Shown here in pieces: positions 45,175 through 58,304 of a stretch of DNA of 64,000 bases; position 1 is the first letter of the stretch, and every line of letters begins with the position of its first letter. The notes beneath the pieces were generated by a model, which searched no databases, was not told where the DNA came from, and was given only the letters and a program-made list of their open reading frames with translations. Source of the stretch: Pseudisothecium myosuroides (lineage: Eukaryota > Streptophyta > Bryopsida > Hypnales > Lembophyllaceae); contig OX637287.1 in NCBI GenBank assembly GCA_951799445.1, positions 62,001 through 126,000 of the forward strand, given 5' to 3'. Position numbers and translations under genes: made by a program.

Positions 45175-46095
45175 TGAGGTTGGCAATCTTGACCAGTTGT
45201 AGCCTATGTTGTTTGTTTGGAGCTCTTCATTGGAATTTGTCATTTGTGAATATGTTATGGCGTTGATCATTGCTTGAAACTATTGTGGCTCCAAGAACAT
45301 GTTTATAGAGTTTGTCACCTCTTGCATTTTCTTCACCTATTCTTTTTGTGAAGAATACAAAATCAAAGGTTAGCAAATTTAGCGATAGAAATGATTGTAG
45401 CACTTCCATTCACCTTGCATTCTCTTGTTGGCAACATCAAAATCTAAGGATTCTCTATTAAGAAGACTATTCACATGGAAATATCAATTGATTATTTTGA
45501 AGTCCTTCCTTCAAGAAGAAGACCTTGCAAGTTTTTATTTTTTTCCAATAGCAAGTTTATTTTGGTTGCTTCAGCTATTGTGCTTATAGTTAGGTGAGTT
45601 GATTTTTGATCCTTGCCTTAGTTGGAAATTTGGAAGTTAATCCCTACAGGACTTAGACTACATTTAACAAGTCGTCAAAAATTGTCGTGTTAAGTACATT
45701 GAGAGAAAGTACAATAGAAAAAGATTCTTTTTTGAAATTTACTTGTTCTAAAGATTACAAGAAGGCTACTATAACATTATATTTGTTAAAATGGGAGTTT
45801 TCCAAGGAAATGAGAGTTGTTTCAAACACTACAACTCATAAATTGAAGAGAATTTCATCTCTATATATACAAATTTTGCAATGCAATGATACAAAAAGAA
45901 AGCATATGAAAAGAAAATTTTGAAATACCATGTAGAAAATAGAAATAACATTGCAATTTATTGAAAGTAATGTTTGAGTGCATATATACATAATCACTCA
46001 ATGTACAATCACTATGAAATGTGATTTTGTATAATAGTTAAATGCAACCTGTGAAGAAAGTGACATGCTATTGTAAATAAAATTTTTTTGAAAAG
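45175..46095. other. 3' flank of PPR gene, AT-rich, no gene seen
   Basis: AT-rich with short frames only. The PPR 3' UTR and polyadenylation site should lie in the first few hundred bases, but no single signal stands out. Confidence 0.4.
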
Positions 46096-46405
46096 GATAC
46101 CTCAATATTCAAAGGATGAAATTTTTTTGCAAACTACAAGTAGCAAACAATTCCACAGCGGATATGAATTCAAGACCGGAACTTAGACAACTATAGAATC
46201 AAGTTATGTCATGCTCCTTAACAAGTACTCTTACACATCGTAGTGTGTAAACTACAGTCTATAAGAGTATTTGCAAAAGAGATTGCCATAGCTTGTTTCT
46301 ATAGTTTTCTAAGTTCTGTTCTTGAATTCATATCCGCTGTGGAGTAATTTGCTACCTACACTTGTCAATTTATTTTATCCTTTAAACATTGAGGTACCTT
46401 CTTCA
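46096..46405. repeat. Inverted-repeat element (~310 bp)
   Basis: Arms of ~100 bp: TTCCACAGCGGATATGAATT near 46152 pairs with its complement near 46325-46347. The match extends outward through TAGCAAA and ACCTCAAT to both ends. The loop holds TACTCTTACACATCG...ACTACAGTC. A MITE-like fold-back element; no clear target duplication. Confidence 0.65.
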
Positions 46406-46619
46406 GAAACTGTCAGCTACAACACTGTGGCACCTTCTTTCGTAGTTTGGAACAATTCACGATTCCTAGCACTGAATTTCAGCTATTTTCTACAAAATGG
46501 CACAACAATCGGAACCAAAAATTGTAAACCACTCAATAACAATTAAATGATACACCAAAATTTTATATTACTACAAAGGAGAGAGTGAAATGTCCTCCAT
46601 AATTTTTTATCTACATACT

Positions 46620-49600
46620 ACGATTGCGATGTAGTCTTCAACTTCTCCATTGCCGCAATGATCTCTGGCCCTCGACTGTACCCATTTTTTTCTGCAAAGA
46701 TGTTGTCCTTGCAATCTCTCGTCTTTGCGCTTGCAAGGACCTTTCTTCCCAAGCATCCCATGGTTTGGGATTAAGAGAATTTGGTTTAGGGTCAATATTA
46801 TGTGACTTGGATTGTCATGTAGCAACTCCCAACAAAGTGCATCGAGGCAAACGAGCTCTAAAAACCCTTGGTGTTGTAGGCAACTCTCTTGACTCAGCAT
46901 TTGCAAGTGGCAAACCTTGCACACTAGTGCCGGTGTTGGCAACAGACTTAGCCACAATGTCACTGCCCTGCCAAGCCAACTGAAATCAACAATTTGCAAT
47001 CTAATCTAGTTGACAAACACAAGTTCAAAAGCTAAATCATAAAATGAAAAACCTTCATACCTCGAGGGTGGGCAGCACACCTATTTGTTCACCGTACAGC
47101 TTTCTTTGCGTCTCAAGATTCAACCCAAAGTGATCTTGGGGTGAGGTCAACCTTCGACAGGATTTCAACGGAGAAAAAGAGTTGACACTGTTGGTACGCT
47201 TCTTCGCATTTGGTGGACTATCCACTACCCTGTCATCGACAGGCATCCCGGAGAAGTCCATTGTGGATTGTGTTGTTTTAGCAGAAAACATAATGTGCCC
47301 TACAACACTCTCTAATATTGCAAATTGACCAGTCCAAAAACAAATCATGGGAGGCAGTAGACTTGTTGCCACACTCAATATTAGAGACCGAATTACGACG
47401 CAAAGCCTCTGGCAAACAGAGGAAGAAAATTCAGGTACGTATGCAATACAATGTATTGTACAACTGCTAACTTCTTTATTATCTACAACAAATAAGTACA
47501 TATTATGAAGGGCAGCGGTTTGACAAGCAGATGTTGTAGCATACATGAAGAGAAGGCAACGTACTACAACACCTAAAAATCCCCATCTATGTCAGGTCGT
47601 GGACAATTGACAAACATCATGTCCTCTATATCAAGCTCTTGCGCTTCGATCTGCCTCACCTTTTAGGAGACACGTAAGGCCTACCACTCTTCTCTCTAAA
47701 CTCATCAATGATAAAATTGGAGACCTCCAGTACCCTCGTTAGCTCCTTGTACTTACTTTGGTCGGGCTGCAGGGCAAGGTGGAGGCCCCCCATATTATCA
47801 TCTCTCCAAAAGGGATACAATTCCCAAGGCCTCTCTATGTGCAGTCTTCGAATCCAAAGGAGAAGAGGATCTATGAGGATCGAATCTCTCGCTCCATATC
47901 CCTCAAATGACCACGTATCAAATAGCACCACATTCACGGGGTCGTTCATGAATTGCTTCTCTGGTTTGTCGTCCACAATAATTGTATTGTGTTTAGAGAA
48001 GCAAGAACAGCTCAAATTGTACAACTTCTCCAAGGGTTTCAAGAACAAGTCCTTCTCTGTCCCCTTCAATCTGAAGTTAACTAAACTTTTCCCATCTCTC
48101 GATTTGCACTTCATAATGTTGCATTGTTCTTGTCCGAGGATATAAAGTGGTGAATCTAATTTATAGAATAGGTTCATGCAAACCAATTTGGCATACGACT
48201 TGTTCATGGAGCTCCAAACCGACACGTTGGCTATGGAATTTAACTCCTGCAGGAACTTCCTAAAGTGCGGTCAACGAGTGACCTTGTTGATCTCCACTGT
48301 GACGTGCCCTAGCTTAGGATCTACCTCATCGGGAGAGCAAATTTTCTTTTCATCTAAGTCATAAATCAAATCCTCGCACACGCAAAGTAAGCCATTCAGA
48401 TCCAGGACGACATTGAGCCATTTCTTTTCTGTCACCCTGGACGAGAATGGAAGAAGAACCTGCATGTCCTCCTCACCTACAGGTATCCTTCTCTCACTAC
48501 TAACCTGTTGAGAATGAACAACGACAATTTCCAACTCGTCAAACCTATACGCACCTCGCTACTAGAAATTCACATAAGTATAATGACAAGGGTGAACTAA
48601 CAACCACCAAGAAGAATACTAAAAATTATGTGTGAGGTAGAGCACTTATTAGATCCACATCCTCGCGGACTGGTGAAGGGATGATTGCATCCGCCAACGT
48701 CGCCAATGGAGGAATTTCAAACTGGAAAATTGCGTCGTCTAGACTGCAGGCTCTAGCCACCTCTTCAGCTAAAGACGGAACATCGTCGGGAATTCTTGGC
48801 GAATCAGGCCGTGTGGGATGCGCAGCACCTAAGTCTATTACTGAATCCTCATGCGCGGACAACGACACAGTGCACACATTCTGGGGACTAGACGGACGAG
48901 CACAACCAACAGCTAGATTTTCGGAAGGAAGAGAGTCTGTGGCTGTAAAAATCGTACACAGAAAGAACTTTGTGAGAAAAAATATATTTATTACAAAGTC
49001 TCGGAACAAGAAATAAATTTACAATATATACAACTTCATAGTCTTCACCCACCTATCTACCTATAACTACGTAGTGCATCTTCAAGGAAATGACGATAGA
49101 CGATTCAAAAGGTTCAACTCGGGTCGAGTTGAATGAGAGATCAGGGAAGGTCTTGGGAATCACCTGGCTGGGTGTCTGTAAATGGATCTGAGGCCTGCTC
49201 AGGCTGAACCTCATCCAACTCCTGCACCTCCTCAAACACCCGATCCTCGGCCACCTCCATCAGGTCATCCTCCATGTCTTGTTCGACCTCAGTCACGTCT
49301 TGGAACTCCTCAACCACTTCCGGATGCCCAGGAAGATCCACCCTAGCATTGGCATTCTTCGGCACTATGGATGGTGACGCCGCTAAAGAACTCAAGACGT
49401 CTTGAATCTATGGGGCCGGTCTCAAGCTCTCTGCCCGCTGAGCCACGATTTGAAGTGAAGGAGCGGGTAGAGCCTGTTGCAATGGTTATACGATGATCTC
49501 CAAAATGGAGTTCTGCACCAAGCTCTTCATGTAGACCATCATCTCCACATTGTCCGGCTCCCGTTTGCTGTCGACCTCAGCCTACCACTTCATGAAATCC

Positions 49601-51013
49601 GACCCGCAGATCTCTGCCATCGTGTCCTCTTTCCTCCTCTTCGCTAGAACGCGCCGATCGGAAGTCGGAGTCACATTCACTTGATCTCTCGCAGATGCTG
49701 AGGACCCGCGCATGAGGCTCGACTTTTGTCGGTTACCAGAATATAGGAGATCGGTCAGGTGAGCAACAATGACGGCATCCACGGGGTCAATCCATCTTTC
49801 TTCCTCCCCTTTGCTTCCTTCCAAGCTCACGACCGTGTCCAGCAATATCAACTGCTGAGCGGGCTCTTCAACAAGAGATCTCGCCCTCTCCTTTCCCTTT
49901 CTTGAGCGCAATCCCTTCTTGCCGGGTGTGGGCGCCGCCTTCTCGGGATGGGCATTCTCGTCGACAAAATAGCTCGACTGAAGGAAGTCATCCTTGTCCA
50001 GATTCTCCGATTTCACTGCCATGTCCTGAAATTTTTCATGGAAGTCCACGTCATCAATGGAGAAGTAGTCCATGCCAGACATCTGCCAAACAATACATGA
50101 TTTAGTACTGCAAATCTGTTGTTCAAGTTGGATCGACTTGACTTCCCGAACGAGAGAAATCCGACCCATGAAATAAAGTTTCAACTCGGACCAACTTGAA
50201 TTTGGGAAACAGACAGAGCATGAGAAGTTTAACTCGGACCGACTTGAAACAACTATGCAATAAGTAAACCAACAAAATCAACAAACCAACACAAAACAAA
50301 TGAGTCACAAAACAGGATCGCCTGGACACCCACTGAATTCAACTCGACTTGACTTGAAAGCAACAAGTACAAGACAAACAACATACCTAAGCAGCACAAA
50401 CGAATTTGCCTCCGGCAAAAATGGAAAGGACATCGTTTCGGGAATTGCAGAAGAAGTCGAGCATGCCGAGGTAGAATTCCATTTGGAGTTCCGTGTCATA
50501 GATCCGGTACTCCAGCTCGTTGTACTATCCCACCTTTGACCACTTGCCATCCATCGGCACCTCAAATCTTCTCGGTATTGACTTGGGCTTAATCTGAGCA
50601 CCTCTCTTAATTAGGAAGATGAGGTACACGGGAGCCTTGGTAGCAGAAGAATTCGGATTCAGATCCATGAGGTGCTCTACAGGCACGACTAGGATGTACA
50701 TTGCATAGTGCGAGGTGTAGACGCCCGCCATCTTCCCCGTCCTGATGAATCCCCTCACCTGGTCATCCACCTCCTCGTCCCCAGTAATCCATAGCCAGAC
50801 CTGCAGATCTGTGAAGCATGGGTCAGTTAGCTCTAGCGCCCTATCCATGAATTCCTCGTAGTAGGGAGAATCTTTTGGGGCCGTGCTCTTGTATTTGACT
50901 CCCGAGACGTTGTGGAAGTTCAGCAGTGCCAGCTTGATAGAGCTCTTCATAGAGTCATCCCATGTCTTAGTTATGAATTTTTGAAGTTGAATCCTAGTGG
51001 TTACTAAAAGCAA
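46620..51013 (-). pseudogene. Multi-exon FCP1/HAD-phosphatase-like gene, broken by stops
   Basis: Minus strand. Likely exons: a, ~51000-50387 (protein-like from TTRIQLQKF, ends at a TAG followed by GTATGT); b, 50082-49061 (starts MSGMDYFSIDD, acidic, ends before GTAGAT); c, from 48942 after TTTTTACAG; d, 48504-47660, the HAD-like domain; e, ends 47061 at CTCGAG|GTATGA; f, from 46967 after CTTGGCAG. Junction e-f is in phase (LPTLE/GSDIVAKSV). Frames are interrupted by TAG, TAA or TGA at 50525, 49582, 49486, 49408, 49141, 48271, 46815 and 46638 (lowest base of each stop), so no full protein can be made as it stands. The domains of a, b, e and f are not recognised. A decayed host gene or a gene captured by a mobile element is equally possible. 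Confidence 0.6.
47660..48504 (-). pseudogene. FCP1-homology (HAD-like) domain exon
   Basis: After the acceptor TTCTCAACAG it reads EKKWLNVVLDLNGLLCVC, where DLNG takes the place of the DxDx nucleophile motif. After one in-frame TGA (48271-48273) come PHFRKFL, VWSSMNKSYAKLV, LGQEQCNI, KPLEKLYN, NTIIVDDKPEKQF and GYGARDSILIDPLLLWI. This is the order seen in plant FCP1/NLI-interacting-factor-like proteins: motif I, K/R-P-H, VWSS, W.Q.QC-like, K, VDD(S/K)P. The second Asp of motif I is Asn, so phosphatase activity is unlikely even before the stop. Family members usually have Arg where the TGA stands, consistent with CGA to TGA. The exon ends at AAAAG|GTGAGG. Confidence 0.65.
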
Positions 51014-52371
51014 TCCCCTCTTGGAATGTACAGTGTTGGTACATTGAAGAAAGCAAAATGTACCTCTGTGTTAGAGGTCGGTTTTAGAGCCGGGTTGCTT
51101 CAAGAGCACATTACCTTAACACTTCTTTGGAGTCAAAACCTCCAAAATGTGTTGCTATGTAAGCCATTTTGAATGCATCCTGATTTCACCTCATTTTTTT
51201 TTTGGGTTTAGGGTGAAAGAGGGTACATTCTTCATAATTATGCAACCATGCAAGGTATGCCATATTTTATATGGAAGATAACTTTGATTTTGATGGTTGT
51301 AGTAGCACCACATACTTCTCCCATTGTTCGGTTATTTTGAGTACTTTTATATTAAACAATGACGGAAAATAACATAATTATATTGAACATTTTATACAAT
51401 TCTCAAAACGGAAAAGGAAGATCTTGAAATGTAAAGCATTATTCATCTTTACAAAAAAATTATTTTAAAAAATATGAACATGTAGAATTTCAAAGTTTTA
51501 AAAAATAAGAAAATTGAAATAAATTATCTTTTGTTTGGGAAAATCCAAAACTTTCACACTGCATGTCCGAACGAAGCTTTCTTTAGTACCACCTTAGTGC
51601 ATAGAACCTTTCTATTCGTGCTCATGATTCTGTGGAGTTTGGACCTATCGTGTAGAAGTTATGTTTGTTTGTATATTAAAGAATTGAAATACATTACCTT
51701 CAATTGTGAGAAAATCGTAACTTCCAGATCATTGCATATCCAAACACCACAAAACAAAGCCTTGTGCACTCCTTTGTGCATAAAGCTTTCTATTCATCCA
51801 AAAAATACAACCTCAGTCTCACATTTTGGTGTGAGAGGTTATTGAATTTCAAAATTTGATTGATTGAAAAAATGTGAAATTATTTTTACATTTATTTTGA
51901 CAGTGGCAACGGCATGAGGCACGCTGGTCTATGTAGAACTACATAAAGTATTGAAATTAGGTTGTCCTACGCTAATTTTTCAACATTTGACACTATATGA
52001 ATATTTTTGGTTGTTTTAATTGCTTTTGAAATAGCTAGTGTTGTAATGGGACTTGCAAACTTCCATGTGTGCCCTTGGAATTTTTTTTATAAATATTGAT
52101 AGACTTTGATGGCTTGTAAAATGATTTTCTTGATGTAAGCCAGCCTAATTGTTAAGGCAACCTAATTTCACTATTTGGTGTAAGTTTTTTTTTAAGAATT
52201 ATCCCTAGTTACGGGAGTGACCATTGACCTTCCTCTAGTTGATCCCTCCCAAAATCTAGGATGCCGAGTGGTCACTGCGTAGGATTATGGCACCCAAGCC
52301 CACTCTGTGAAAGCTTCCTTCATTGAAGAGTGGATGATTAGGTTTGTGTTGTCACGCTTCCATGTACACTT
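51014..52371. other. AT-rich intergenic DNA, no gene seen
   Basis: Short low-complexity frames only. The promoter or upstream exons of the FCP1-like gene might be here but cannot be recognised. Confidence 0.4.
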
Positions 52372-52589
52372 CACTATAAGAAACCCTTGTTTTAGGTAAC
52401 AAGCTCTAATTTTTTTAAACGGATTTTAGGTGATGTCAATGTTGACAACCTAATGTTTTTATGTCAACAAGAACCTCCAACATGACATTAATGTTGGCAT
52501 AAAAACATTAGGTTGTCAACATTGACATCACCTAAAATCCGTTTAAAAAAATTGGGGCTTGTTACCTAAAATAAGAGTTTCTTATAGTG
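52372..52589. mobile_element. CACTA-type MITE (218 bp), TSD CTT
   Basis: Nearly perfect hairpin: starts CACTATAAGAAACCCTTG, ends GAGTTTCTTATAGTG. CTT is duplicated at 52369-52371 and 52590-52592. A relative, eroded, is at 35112-35330. Confidence 0.92.
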
Positions 52590-52962
52590 CTTGTTGTAGT
52601 CTAGTCACAGGATTTTCAGAAAATCTGCCTTCCAATTTGTAAATTGCAAACCGCCAAGCCAACTCTAAAGCGAACGAGTAGAAGATCTGCAAACGAGCCC
52701 AATTTGGGATGCTCATGTTTGTCTATTTTTCTTCTTTGAATTTGTGGTGCTGTTGAAGCGTAGTAGGGGTGGTTATGGATACTGACAAAATAAGTTTTTG
52801 ATGACTTCTCAAGTGTTTCAAGGGTGTGAGGTTGAGGATTGAGGGTTGGCGCCATGGCTTGGTGCAAAGGCGACCTCAGGCCGTTCTCTTTCATCTTATA
52901 AAAGAAAGTGAACCGCACTTCCACCTTTTCACCGTTGGATCTCTCACCATACTAGTATAGTA
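52590..52962. other. Intergenic, no gene seen
   Basis: One 102-codon minus-strand frame (52616-52924) without recognisable family or supporting features. Confidence 0.35.
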
Positions 52963-55422
52963 CACTACAAGAAAATGGGGGTATATGTAACTGTGCAGTC
53001 ACGGGAATCCAAAGTTGCAACCGCAACAGTGACTGTCCCTCTCTAATTGCATGCTCTGCCCTCCGTCGATTGGGTCCCAATCAGTTTGCAATCGTGGCCA
53101 CAACTGCAGGATGAAAATCGGATGAAAAGTAGGTTTCCTGCACGTTATTTCTTTCCCGATTCATTTCTTTTCCTTTTGGAAGATGAAAGTCACATTTTGT
53201 GACTTGGTATCACTGTGATACAACTGCATCTTGACTTCTTGCTCACTGAAGGGGGATTTTGAGCCAATTTGATGGTGCCTACGTGGATCACGCCGCGCTG
53301 ACGTGTCTGCAGTTTAGAAGTGAGTCATTTCAGAGTCACATTCAGTCGTTGTATGCCACTGCAGGTCACTTTAGGACGACTAGGACATGAGTTCTTCAAA
53401 ACTTCCTAGCAATTTTGTACCATGTTCGAGTGGAGAGTAGTCATTCTTACATTGTGAAGTTACCAAAGTAGGTAAGCTGAAGAAATACAACACAACTGAC
53501 TGCAGCTATGCTATAGACACAATTCATGGGAATGATTTAATGGTTGAGAGATTGCAAAAACACTAAAGACAAAGCGCTTTACTTTCTAATGACAAATTGA
53601 ACATCATAGGACTATCTAATGTTGTGCACTTCAGGACCGTTGGAATCTGTGCCCACGACAGGACTCCGTTGCAATTCCTTTGACTAAGATGGGACTTCCC
53701 CAATACTACAATATGATCGTATAGCCAAGGTGACCACTAATAATGTTCTTGCACTAACTATATACTAAGACCTCCGTAATCTTGCAACAATATGTCTTTG
53801 AGTACCCCCAACTTAATTTACGAATAAGTCCTCTACATTCTCCAAAGGCTGTTCAAAGACCAATACCATGTTGCTGTTGTTGCTTTGCAATCTAGCACTA
53901 GTTGCATCGTCCATTCAGAAGTGGTTCTCAAAAGCTGTGATCCGGAAGTACCTTGTGGCTTTTTGAGAGGGTTTTGCACTCAACAACAAGCAGTTCCAGT
54001 CCTCAATTGCATATCTAGATCAAAATTGCAGATAGAGCTCACCATCCAGTCTATTAGCATTGGAGTGGCTGGATTCGCCCTATGTTTAGCCCGCCATTTT
54101 CTGCAAGTGCACTTGGCTATATGATTAGACACTTGTAGGATGAATGCAATAGGTGAGACCGTAATAGATAGACAGTTTACGGTCTTGCAGCTGTTGCAGG
54201 ACTTTACAGTGAGGTCGCGACAGTGCCAACACTACTACCCAACTGAACGCAGTTGAGAGAAAGTCGTATTTTGCTACTGCGCACTCCTCCGTGACACATA
54301 AATGACTTTAGAACGACTTTGTCACAACTTTCCATCACTCTTTCACTACTGATGCAAGAACTGGGTCCCTTAGACCTTTACTATTAAGTAAAAGACTACC
54401 GTACAAGTCTATGAAGTACAAATACTTGTGCCTAACTCAGAGGAGAAGAAATTCAATTGCCTGCAAAGGGTGAAGGAAGCTCTCACATATAGAAATCTTC
54501 CATAATGGCCACGGTCATGAGTACATATTGATATGCTATGTCTTGTAGCGCAGCGGACATAACATATGGCTTCCCTGTGCCTTGAGGAACCTCCTTGCCT
54601 TGCTTCAAATTTGTTCATATTTTGTCATTCATTGAGTCCTATAAACATACCTCACTACCTACAGTTTGCCACACAACAAATCAAAATGGGCCTAATTACA
54701 AGAGATCAAAGAATGGAATTAAGCCTTTCAAAAGGGAAAAAATGTGAACATGAGCTTCCATGAGATAGGCAAGTTGCAGAATTGACAGAGAGACTGAAGC
54801 CCATCCAAAAAGCCCGCATTGACTTGTCAATGCTACTCTTCTTCCTCCAAAGATCTTTCAGCACTTTGTGAAAACTGCATGAAAAGAGTTTGGCAACAAA
54901 TTTAGGTTGCACAACTTTTGTATACAATGTTGATCATATTGGGCAAAAGACGTTCTCAAAGTTGTACGTAAGTCATTTATTAGTTGGTTAGTAGTCACTC
55001 CTGAGTTCTAAAGCAGTCATTGGTCAAGTTGTGAAGCAATCACTCTTTGACACATCATCGACTAGTTCATTTATAGCGCAATAAATGCAACGGCTGCAGT
55101 GCAACGTGGCGGCCACAGAACCTACCAGCACCAATCTTAGGTTTTCAGTGGCCTAGATTTCGTCTCTCCTGATTTGAAAGGTCTACCCTTGAGCTCTTGT
55201 CTATCATTGCGTCTCTACCTTTGTTATAGCAGATGTCTTGTATTATTGGCCCCCTCCTTTGCAATTTGTAGTGTCTTCTCGATTTCAAACTCAGATAGTT
55301 TCTTTCCTTCTTGTCTCTTGTTGTAGAGTGAAGTATTTTAGGTAGAAAGATCAAGTTGTCTAGGGACTCCCGTGGCAAGCTCTAGTCGTGTGCTTCCGCA
55401 GCAAGGGTTCTCCAAGACAATT
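52963..55422. other. Possible CACTA-like element, left end only, and unassigned DNA
   Basis: CACTACAAGAAAATGGGGG at 52963 looks like a CACTA left terminus, and the following kilobase has repeated TGCAGT and AGGACGACT-type motifs. I could not find a matching right terminus with the same 3-bp flank (GTA), so the element call is tentative. No gene seen. Confidence 0.35.
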
Positions 55423-56994
55423 TGTAAGCCCTCAAGTTAGTACTTGGAGCTCCGGGTTTATTTTTCGCGATTTATTGTTAGTTTTTAGTATAAATTCATG
55501 CAAAATAGTATGAATTAGTAGTTGAGAGGAGTTTGGTAGAAGTCCCTACTAGATTAGTGGGGAATTGTCCTAAAATCATGGAAAGCACGAAATACTCTGC
55601 TTTTCTATGTTTAGGTCTTAGTTTAGTATCTTAGAGTCCATATTTACATTTCAAGAGATGTGAGAATGTGAGAATTAGCCAGTTCTAGTGTCTTGTCCAT
55701 GTAAAACTCGACATGTGAGCATATGTGACAGCCTGACTGAATCATAAGAGTCTATATTCAGGTTTAGGAGTATCTAGATTCAATTCATGTAGGATTTGGA
55801 CTAGTTATGTGAAGACTTGCAAATGTTGAAGAATACGAACCAGAATGCAAAGTAGAAGAAGGGCGAGATGATTGGAGCTTACAGAAAGGTGCTTTTAGGA
55901 TAAAAGCATGCCAAGAGATCAACAGCGGAATTAATCATCCAAGACAAACCCCGGTACTAGATTCATTTCTCCCTCGGGCGAAAATTATTAAGGAACTGCT
56001 ATATTTAGCATACTTATTGGAGGTTTGGTTTTGCCCTTAGCTTTTGAACACTTCCTAGAAGATTGCCCAAAAGTTTCGGGATTTTACAAAACTCCACGAT
56101 GATTCCATGAGAAGTCAACCGCCTTTGAAACTGATAATAATTTCATAGAAATTATCCAGAGTGCGGTAAAATCTCACTAAAAATTAGATTAGAGTTTTAT
56201 ATATAAAATAAGCGATCAGTCAAGTTTGAGGGCTTTCCAATAGTCAAAAGTACCAGAATCGACAATGACATCAAATTTAACAAGAATTTACAACATGGCA
56301 GCGGGTTGACCGACAAACCAGGAGCTGGCGATGTCCGAATGTCGCAAATAAGGAATGTTTTATTACTCTCATGATCCTTCTAGGCAATCCTAGGCAGTCA
56401 ATTTTCTCGGGAAATTCAAATTCCATTAGTTGAAATTTTGACTTTTCTTTGAAGTTACTGTTAATGATTTTTACGAGTATCTACAGCCTGGAAGTGGGGG
56501 AAAGGGGATCTCTAGGACTAATTGGGGTCTTCTGAATGCGATGGCGTAATCGGTTTTCAATTTGGAGTTGTTCTCAAGAAGATAGGAAGAGTTCAGCCGT
56601 AACGTTGACTTTTTTAGAGTAATTAGCGGTAATTCAAAGTTATTTCACAAAATATCTTGGTGAAAGTCAAAGATTGGATTTAGTTAAGATTTCAAATCTT
56701 TCCTTTAAAAGCCAATTTAGATTAACTTAAGAATATTTGGAAATATCCTAGGGTTGTTTGTAAAATATCTCAAAGTCAAAATTATTAATTTCTTAAATAT
56801 CTTTGGGAAAATCTTAGATTTTATTTTGGACAAGATTTCCTTTCTAATTAAGGCTTGTTCTAGAAAATTCTAAAGATTAAACAAAGATTATTTAGGAAAT
56901 ATCTTAAAGTAGTTTAGAATTTAGCTTAGGGTAGTTTTTGAGTAAGAAGACCAAATATCTCATGGTAAACTAAGTGGTGGGGCCTTCTAGCGAG

Positions 56995-57002
56995 TATATA
57001 AG
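56995..57002 (+). promoter_or_regulatory. TATA box of family 2 LTR
   Basis: TATATAAG within CGAGTATATAAGGCCTCCCC. It separates U3 from the transcribed leader; the start site is expected ~30 bp downstream. Confidence 0.7.
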
Positions 57003-58304
57003 GCCTCCCCGTGAAGTTTCTCATACCCCATTTTGTTCATTATTTGCCTATCGACACTCTGTCGGAGTACAGACACTCTTTTTTTTGTTCAATTTGCTTA
57101 CCGGCTTTGTCGGAAGCAACTAGCTAGACCAAATTTTGGTCATCTTTGCTCATTTTGCTTGTTTTTCTTTCTTTTAGTGGAGGATTTGGTTAAAGGACTC
57201 GGGATTCCCTTTTAAACCATCATAACCACACTAAAATCACACTTTTGGGAGGTCTCATCCTCCAAAACTTGCCTATCTTGTTGACGTACTAATCTTATGT
57301 TTGAAACAGCTATTCAGTTAAGAATTCTTAAGGTGGTAAAGCTAGTCTTTGCCAAAAGATTCTAACACTCAAAATCTCGGCCAAACTTTGTTGTATAACA
57401 AAGTTTGGTTTGACTTAATTCCTACTTTTCGGTTTAAATACTTTCATGTGTACCTCATTTAGGAATTAAAACATTTGGACACCTTGGGAATTATTTTAAT
57501 CCTTAAGGCGGTAAAGCTAGTCTTTGCCAAAAGATTCTAACACTCAAAATCTCGGCCAAACTTTGTTGTATAACAAAGTTTGGTTTGACTTAATTCCTAC
57601 TTTTCGGTTTAAACACTTTCATGTGTACCTCATTTAGGAATTAAAACATTTGGACACCTTGGGAATTATTTTAATCCTTAATGTTCGGTTTAAATACTTT
57701 CATGAGTACCTCCTTTAAGAATTAAAACATTCTTGCAGCCACTTGAAACCAATTTCCACAAGTTTAGCCTAGGGTTGCCCCTGTACGGCAAAGCTTTCAC
57801 CTCAACCAAAAGTTACTGGAACACTTGAGAGAAAAAGAAAGGAATAATTGGGAAAAACCCTTGGGTCGACGGGCTATTAAGGCCAACAATTCCCACCAAG
57901 TGGTTCTCTTTCTTTCTTTCTTCCGGTAGTTGCTCCGTTTGATTTTGCTCCCATTATCAAAATTTGGATCTCCATTGTTAGTTTATTCTTTGTTATAGTT
58001 TGTTTATTTTGCTTAGTTAGTTCCTTTTTATTCCAAAAGTCCCAAAACAATTAGTTAGTTTGCTTGGTTTAGTCATTCCCCTAGGAAATCACAAAGAACC
58101 TTAGTTTAGAACCCTTTGCTTTAAGTTACCAAAAAACCCCAAAAATCATTTAGAATTGCTTCAATTAGTTAAGTTTCCAAACTTTTAGGTTTAGTTAGTT
58201 CCCTTTTATTTTAGTTCCAATAACCCATAATCGTTAGTTAATTAGAATTTAATCATTTTTCCTAATATTTTAGTTTAGTTTTTGTTTTGATAGTTTAGTT
58301 GGTA

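Noticed and set aside
46620..51013. Stops in the FCP1-like gene repaired by U-to-C RNA editing, as in hornwort and fern organelles
   Set aside because: Every stop codon is one T-to-C change from CAA, CAG or CGA, so the pattern proves nothing; this DNA is nuclear, where such editing is not known.
52963..55260. Complete CACTA element from 52963 to a GTAGTG-like end near 55260
   Set aside because: Only the first eight bases match and the flanking triplets differ (GTA and TCT).
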